DNA of 64,000 nt from Leucobacter chinensis (GTDB taxonomy: Bacteria; Actinomycetota; Actinomycetes; Actinomycetales; Microbacteriaceae): assembly GCF_019049105.1 (NCBI RefSeq), contig NZ_JAHQZR010000004.1, positions 62,001 through 126,000 of the forward strand. The letters are read 5' to 3'. Of this stretch, positions 60,930 to 64,000 are shown in pieces; positions within the stretch are counted from its first letter, which is position 1; every line of letters starts with the position of its first letter. The notes under the pieces are model-generated. The model was not told where the DNA came from. It ran no database searches and was given only the letters and a program-made list of their open reading frames with translations. Both the position numbers and the translations under genes were made by a program.

Positions 60930-61862
60930 ATGCTGACACGAAAGAAAGAGCGCATTGACAGCCTCGCAGCGGTCAACGCAGAAACTGATGATGGTGTGAG
61001 CCAGGCTCAGGTGATTTGGCGACGCCTGCGCCGCGACAAGATGTTCCTTGCGGGGGCATTGATCATCGCAGTTTTTGTGATCGTCGCGATTTTTGGGCCC
61101 ATCCTCGCCCCAAATGCTCCAGAAGCACGGTTGCTTATTGACCAGGTGCGGCCACAGTCAAATCCTGTTCCGGGCCCGCAACCAGGGTTTCCTCTAGGAG
61201 CCGACTGGGCCGGGCGAGATCTACTGTCACGGTTATTGGTCGGTGCCAGACAAACGCTCATTGTTGGCGTGCTTGCAACGCTTGGCGGACTCTTTGGGGG
61301 TGTGGTGCTCGGCACGCTTGCTGGTGCATTTGGAGGCTGGGTTGATGCCGCTGTAATGCGTGTTGTCGACGTGATGCTCTCGATACCGTCGCTTCTCACC
61401 GCATTTACCATTGCTTCGTTATTTGCGCATCCCTCGCAGATGACGGTGATTCTTGCAATTGCGATCGTTCAGGTGCCTATTTTTGCTCGATTATTGCGTG
61501 GGTCGATGATGGTTGAACGTCGGAGCGATCACGTACTCGCGGCCAAGGCTATGGGGGTTAAACAGCGGTCGATCATCTTTCGACACATGCTCCCCAATTC
61601 GATGAGCCCGGTTATCGTGCAAGCGACCATTGCGCTTGCTACATCAATTATCGATGCTGCTGCGCTGTCATTTCTGGGGCTCGGAAACCCAGATGATCGG
61701 GTGCCTGAGTGGGGGCAGATGCTTGGGGCATCAGAGCGCTATTTCAATTCTTTTCCACACCTCGCGTTCTTGCCCGCAGCTTGCATTATTGTCGCAGCGC
61801 TCGGTTTCACGTTCATGGGTGAATCTGCAAGACAAGCAATCGACCCGAAATCGAGGAGGTAG
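60930..61862 (+). CDS. Peptide/nickel-type ABC transporter, permease 2 (DppC type)
   Basis: A 310-residue permease. The N-terminal motif LIIAVFVIVAIFGPILAPNAP, the family block GFPLGADWAGRDLLSRLLVGAR and the EAA loop RSDHVLAAKAMGVKQRSIIF are present. The C-terminus has WGQMLGASERYF. The ATG chosen follows GAGGGG by 4 bases; a TTG overlapping the DppB stop is an alternative start 12 bases upstream. Confidence 0.9.
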   Translation: MLTRKKERIDSLAAVNAETDDGVSQAQVIWRRLRRDKMFLAGALIIAVFVIVAIFGPILAPNAPEARLLIDQVRPQSNPVPGPQPGFPLGADWAGRDLLSRLLVGARQTLIVGVLATLGGLFGGVVLGTLAGAFGGWVDAAVMRVVDVMLSIPSLLTAFTIASLFAHPSQMTVILAIAIVQVPIFARLLRGSMMVERRSDHVLAAKAMGVKQRSIIFRHMLPNSMSPVIVQATIALATSIIDAAALSFLGLGNPDDRVPEWGQMLGASERYFNSFPHLAFLPAACIIVAALGFTFMGESARQAIDPKSRR

Positions 61863-61864
61863 TC

Positions 61865-62881
61865 GTGGTGAATGACATTCACCTTCACCGTGGAAGCGGT
61901 GATGCATTGCTCGAAGTTGAAAATTTGCGAGTCTCTTTTGGGCTCGAAGATGGCGGCACATTCACTGCGGTTGATGGCCTTACTTTCTCTGTGCCCGCGG
62001 GCAAAGCGGTTGGGCTTGTCGGTGAATCAGGCTGTGGCAAATCAGTGACATCGCTCGCAATCATGGGGTTATTGCCGCAACGGTCACACGAGAGTAGCGG
62101 ATCGATCCGCTTTGCTGGTGAAGAGCTTCTTGGGGCACGTGACCAACGTTTGCGGGATCTTCGTGGTGAAGACATGACGATGGTTTTTCAAGACCCGTTG
62201 AGTTCGCTTAACCCAGTCATTCCTATTGGGGTGCAGGTGCGTGAGGTTCTCGAGCGACACAAGGGCATGTCTCGAAGAGTAGCTGCGAAACGGGCTGAAG
62301 AACTCTTAGCCGAGGTCGGAATACCCGACCCAAGGCGGCGCATGCGCGAGTATCCTCATGAACTCTCCGGTGGCATGCGTCAGAGAGTCCTGATCGCAAT
62401 TGCCCTCGCTTGTGAGCCCAAACTCCTTATCGCAGATGAGCCCACGACGGCGCTCGACGTGACGATCCAAGCGCAGATTTTAGAGCTGTTGCAACGCCTC
62501 GTGACCGATAACGGTACCGCGTTGCTCCTGATCACGCACGATCTTGGGGTTGTTGCGGGAATGTGTGACGAGGTCAACGTGCTCTACGGAGGGAAGATGG
62601 TCGAGCACGCTCAGTGCCACGATCTGTTCGCTACACCGAGGCACCCGTACACTCAGGGACTGCTCGACTCTTTGCCTCGGCTCAGCGACGATCGCAGTGA
62701 TCGGTTGCGGCCGATACCAGGCTCGGTCGCCGATAACCTCCCGTGGGCGAATGCGTGCGCCTTTGCTCCCCGATGTGCCAATGCAACCGAGGCATGTCGC
62801 TTGAACAGTCCTGAAACAACGGTCTGGTCTGAAGACCACCTTTTTCGGTGCTTTAACCCGGTCGCAGAGGAGGCATCATGA
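61865..62881 (+). CDS. Peptide/nickel-type ABC transporter, ATPase 1 (DppD type)
   Basis: A 338-residue ATPase. Walker A GESGCGKSVTSLAIMG, Q-loop MVFQDPLSSLNPVIPIG, signature ELSGGMRQRVLIAIALACEP and Walker B LLIADEPTTALDVTIQ are present. The C-terminal oligopeptide-transporter tail contains four Cys in the NACAFAPRCANATEAC region and a final FRCF, the usual iron-sulfur-type motif. The start is a GTG; one codon later is possible. Confidence 0.92.
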   Translation: MVNDIHLHRGSGDALLEVENLRVSFGLEDGGTFTAVDGLTFSVPAGKAVGLVGESGCGKSVTSLAIMGLLPQRSHESSGSIRFAGEELLGARDQRLRDLRGEDMTMVFQDPLSSLNPVIPIGVQVREVLERHKGMSRRVAAKRAEELLAEVGIPDPRRRMREYPHELSGGMRQRVLIAIALACEPKLLIADEPTTALDVTIQAQILELLQRLVTDNGTALLLITHDLGVVAGMCDEVNVLYGGKMVEHAQCHDLFATPRHPYTQGLLDSLPRLSDDRSDRLRPIPGSVADNLPWANACAFAPRCANATEACRLNSPETTVWSEDHLFRCFNPVAEEAS

Positions 62882-63948
62882 ACATTGATACGGCAAAACC
62901 GTACCTCGTTGAAGCCGAGGGCGTGAGTGTGAGGTACCCAATTCGTAAGGGTGCTTTGGTGAAAAGAGCCGTTGGATATGTGCATGCAGTTGATGATCTC
63001 AGCTTGCGAATTCGACGCGGTGAAACGTACGGACTCGTAGGAGAGTCAGGATGCGGTAAATCGACGTTTGGTCGTGCCCTGTTGAACCTTGAGGATCGCG
63101 CTGAGGGTGTGATTCGTTTCGACGGCGAAGACATTTCGTCGTTAAAAGGTGAAGCGATGCGTCAAGCAAGATCACGGATGCAAATGGTTTTTCAGGACCC
63201 GATGGGAAGCCTGGACCCAAGACAGAGCGTTGAGCAGTTGCTTTACGAAGGGATGCGTGCCCACGGGATCACTGGTGATCGTGCAAAGAAACGGCTCTTT
63301 GAACTGCTCGAATCGGTGGGCCTGCCGAAGAGTGCCAGAAAAAAGTACCCGCACGAATTCTCTGGCGGGCAACGGCAGCGTATTGGGATTGCGAGAGCTC
63401 TCTCGGTGAGCCCAGATCTCATTGTTGCCGATGAACCGGTGAGCGCCCTTGATGTTTCTATTCAGGCGCAAGTTATCAACTTGCTCCAGGACTTGCAGCA
63501 TGAGTTTTCGCTCACTTACCTCATTGTGGCTCACGACCTTGCGGTGGTGCGCCACGTGAGCGACACCATCGGTGTGATGTACCTTGGGTCACTTGTTGAG
63601 GAAGCGAGTGCCGACGACCTCTATCGAGAACCGCTGCACCCCTACACGCGTGCGTTGCTCTCTGCGGTGCCCGAACCCGACCCTCATCTGGAGCGCGGCA
63701 AAGAACGCATCGTCTTGCAAGGTGACTTGCCGAGCCCTGCATCACCGCCGTCAGGGTGTCGATTTCGCACGCGCTGCCCATGGGCGCAAGAGGAGCGATG
63801 CTCTACTGAGCGCCCAGAGCTTCGAAACATAGCGACCGGAGCGGGAGACGAGCGGCGCGTAGCGTGCCACTATGCCGAAGAAATTGCCGAGGGGCGGTTG
63901 CGTATGACACGTAATTCGAAGCCCACAACGACAGGAGCAAGAGCATGA
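62878..63948 (+). CDS. Peptide/nickel-type ABC transporter, ATPase 2 (DppF type)
   Basis: A 356-residue ATPase that overlaps DppD by ATGA. Walker A GESGCGKSTFGRALLNLED, Q-loop MVFQDPMGSLDPRQSV, signature EFSGGQRQRIGIARALSVSP and Walker B LIVADEPVSALDVSIQ are visible. The tail has the Cys set in SGCRFRTRCPWAQEERC. It completes a five-gene importer and overlaps the following dehydrogenase gene by ATGA, so the operon goes on. Confidence 0.92.
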   Translation: MNIDTAKPYLVEAEGVSVRYPIRKGALVKRAVGYVHAVDDLSLRIRRGETYGLVGESGCGKSTFGRALLNLEDRAEGVIRFDGEDISSLKGEAMRQARSRMQMVFQDPMGSLDPRQSVEQLLYEGMRAHGITGDRAKKRLFELLESVGLPKSARKKYPHEFSGGQRQRIGIARALSVSPDLIVADEPVSALDVSIQAQVINLLQDLQHEFSLTYLIVAHDLAVVRHVSDTIGVMYLGSLVEEASADDLYREPLHPYTRALLSAVPEPDPHLERGKERIVLQGDLPSPASPPSGCRFRTRCPWAQEERCSTERPELRNIATGAGDERRVACHYAEEIAEGRLRMTRNSKPTTTGARA

Positions 63949-64000
63949 AACAGCGGTTTGCAGACCGTATTGCCGTGGTGACGGGAGGTGGCTCAGGGAT
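63945..64000 (+). CDS. Short-chain dehydrogenase, N-terminus (partial)
   Basis: Only 18 codons lie in the window. They encode MKQRFADRIAVVTGGGSG, with the VTGGGSG start of an SDR nucleotide-binding motif. It overlaps the DppF-type gene by ATGA, so it belongs to the transport operon and probably acts on the imported compound. Confidence 0.8.
   Translation, partial: MKQRFADRIAVVTGGGSG

Overview
The window is a chromosomal segment of a high-GC actinobacterium. GC is mostly in the mid to high 60s by eye, coding is dense, GTG starts are frequent, stop/start overlaps (ATGA, GTGA) are common, and several promoters look leaderless. The gene families (actinobacterial SerC, MocR, PspC with its kinase, BioMNY, an actinobacterial-type tRNA-Cys) and the composition suit the Microbacteriaceae. 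The genus cannot be fixed from the sequence.

Layout. 1-7.5 kb: end of a photolyase, a LysR/YeiH divergent pair, a GNAT protein, a two-component pair divergent from a VanY-like D,D-carboxypeptidase, then a CstR-like repressor divergent from a small Cys-rich protein and a persulfide-dioxygenase/rhodanese fusion. 7.5-15.5 kb: MFS drug exporter with a MarR regulator and a double operator, a GntR regulator, and an envelope-stress module (PspC protein and partner, divergent PspC-kinase and NarL-type regulator). 15.5-16.7 kb: a lower-GC patch with one membrane protein of unknown function. 16.7-27.7 kb: a symmetrical locus built around pyridoxal phosphate (PLP): serC-pdxK | degT-moxR-vwa | unknown-yggS | mocR-gabT, with two near-identical operator/promoters. 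27.7-35 kb: an odd tRNA-Cys, a LctP-type permease, an AhpD-like protein with an AraC regulator, a cupin, DUF308, LysE, a YcaQ-type glycosylase and a thioesterase. 35-36.3 kb: a truncated Eco57I-type restriction-modification fragment beside an XRE protein. 36.4-40.6 kb: PlsC, a PACE efflux protein, an ABC exporter and a double Lrp/AsnC regulator.

40.8-46 kb is a catabolic operon (NodB-like hydrolase, MHS transporter, SDR, ketopantoate-reductase-like enzyme, M20 hydrolase) divergent from the Lrp regulator. It is followed by butanediol dehydrogenase, an MntR-like regulator, a polar amino-acid ABC importer, TagD, SseB, the biotin importer BioMNY, a HpaH-like hydratase, a DUF885 peptidase and a YchJ protein. 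The last 6 kb is a peptide/nickel-type ABC importer of visibly lower GC, running into an SDR cut by the window end.

The most interesting structures are the PLP locus with its operators lying over two start codons, a 23-24 bp hairpin element repeated three times between genes, a CstR-like persulfide operon, a tRNA-Cys lacking U33, and the restriction-modification fragment. No insertion sequence, prophage, CRISPR array or rRNA was seen.
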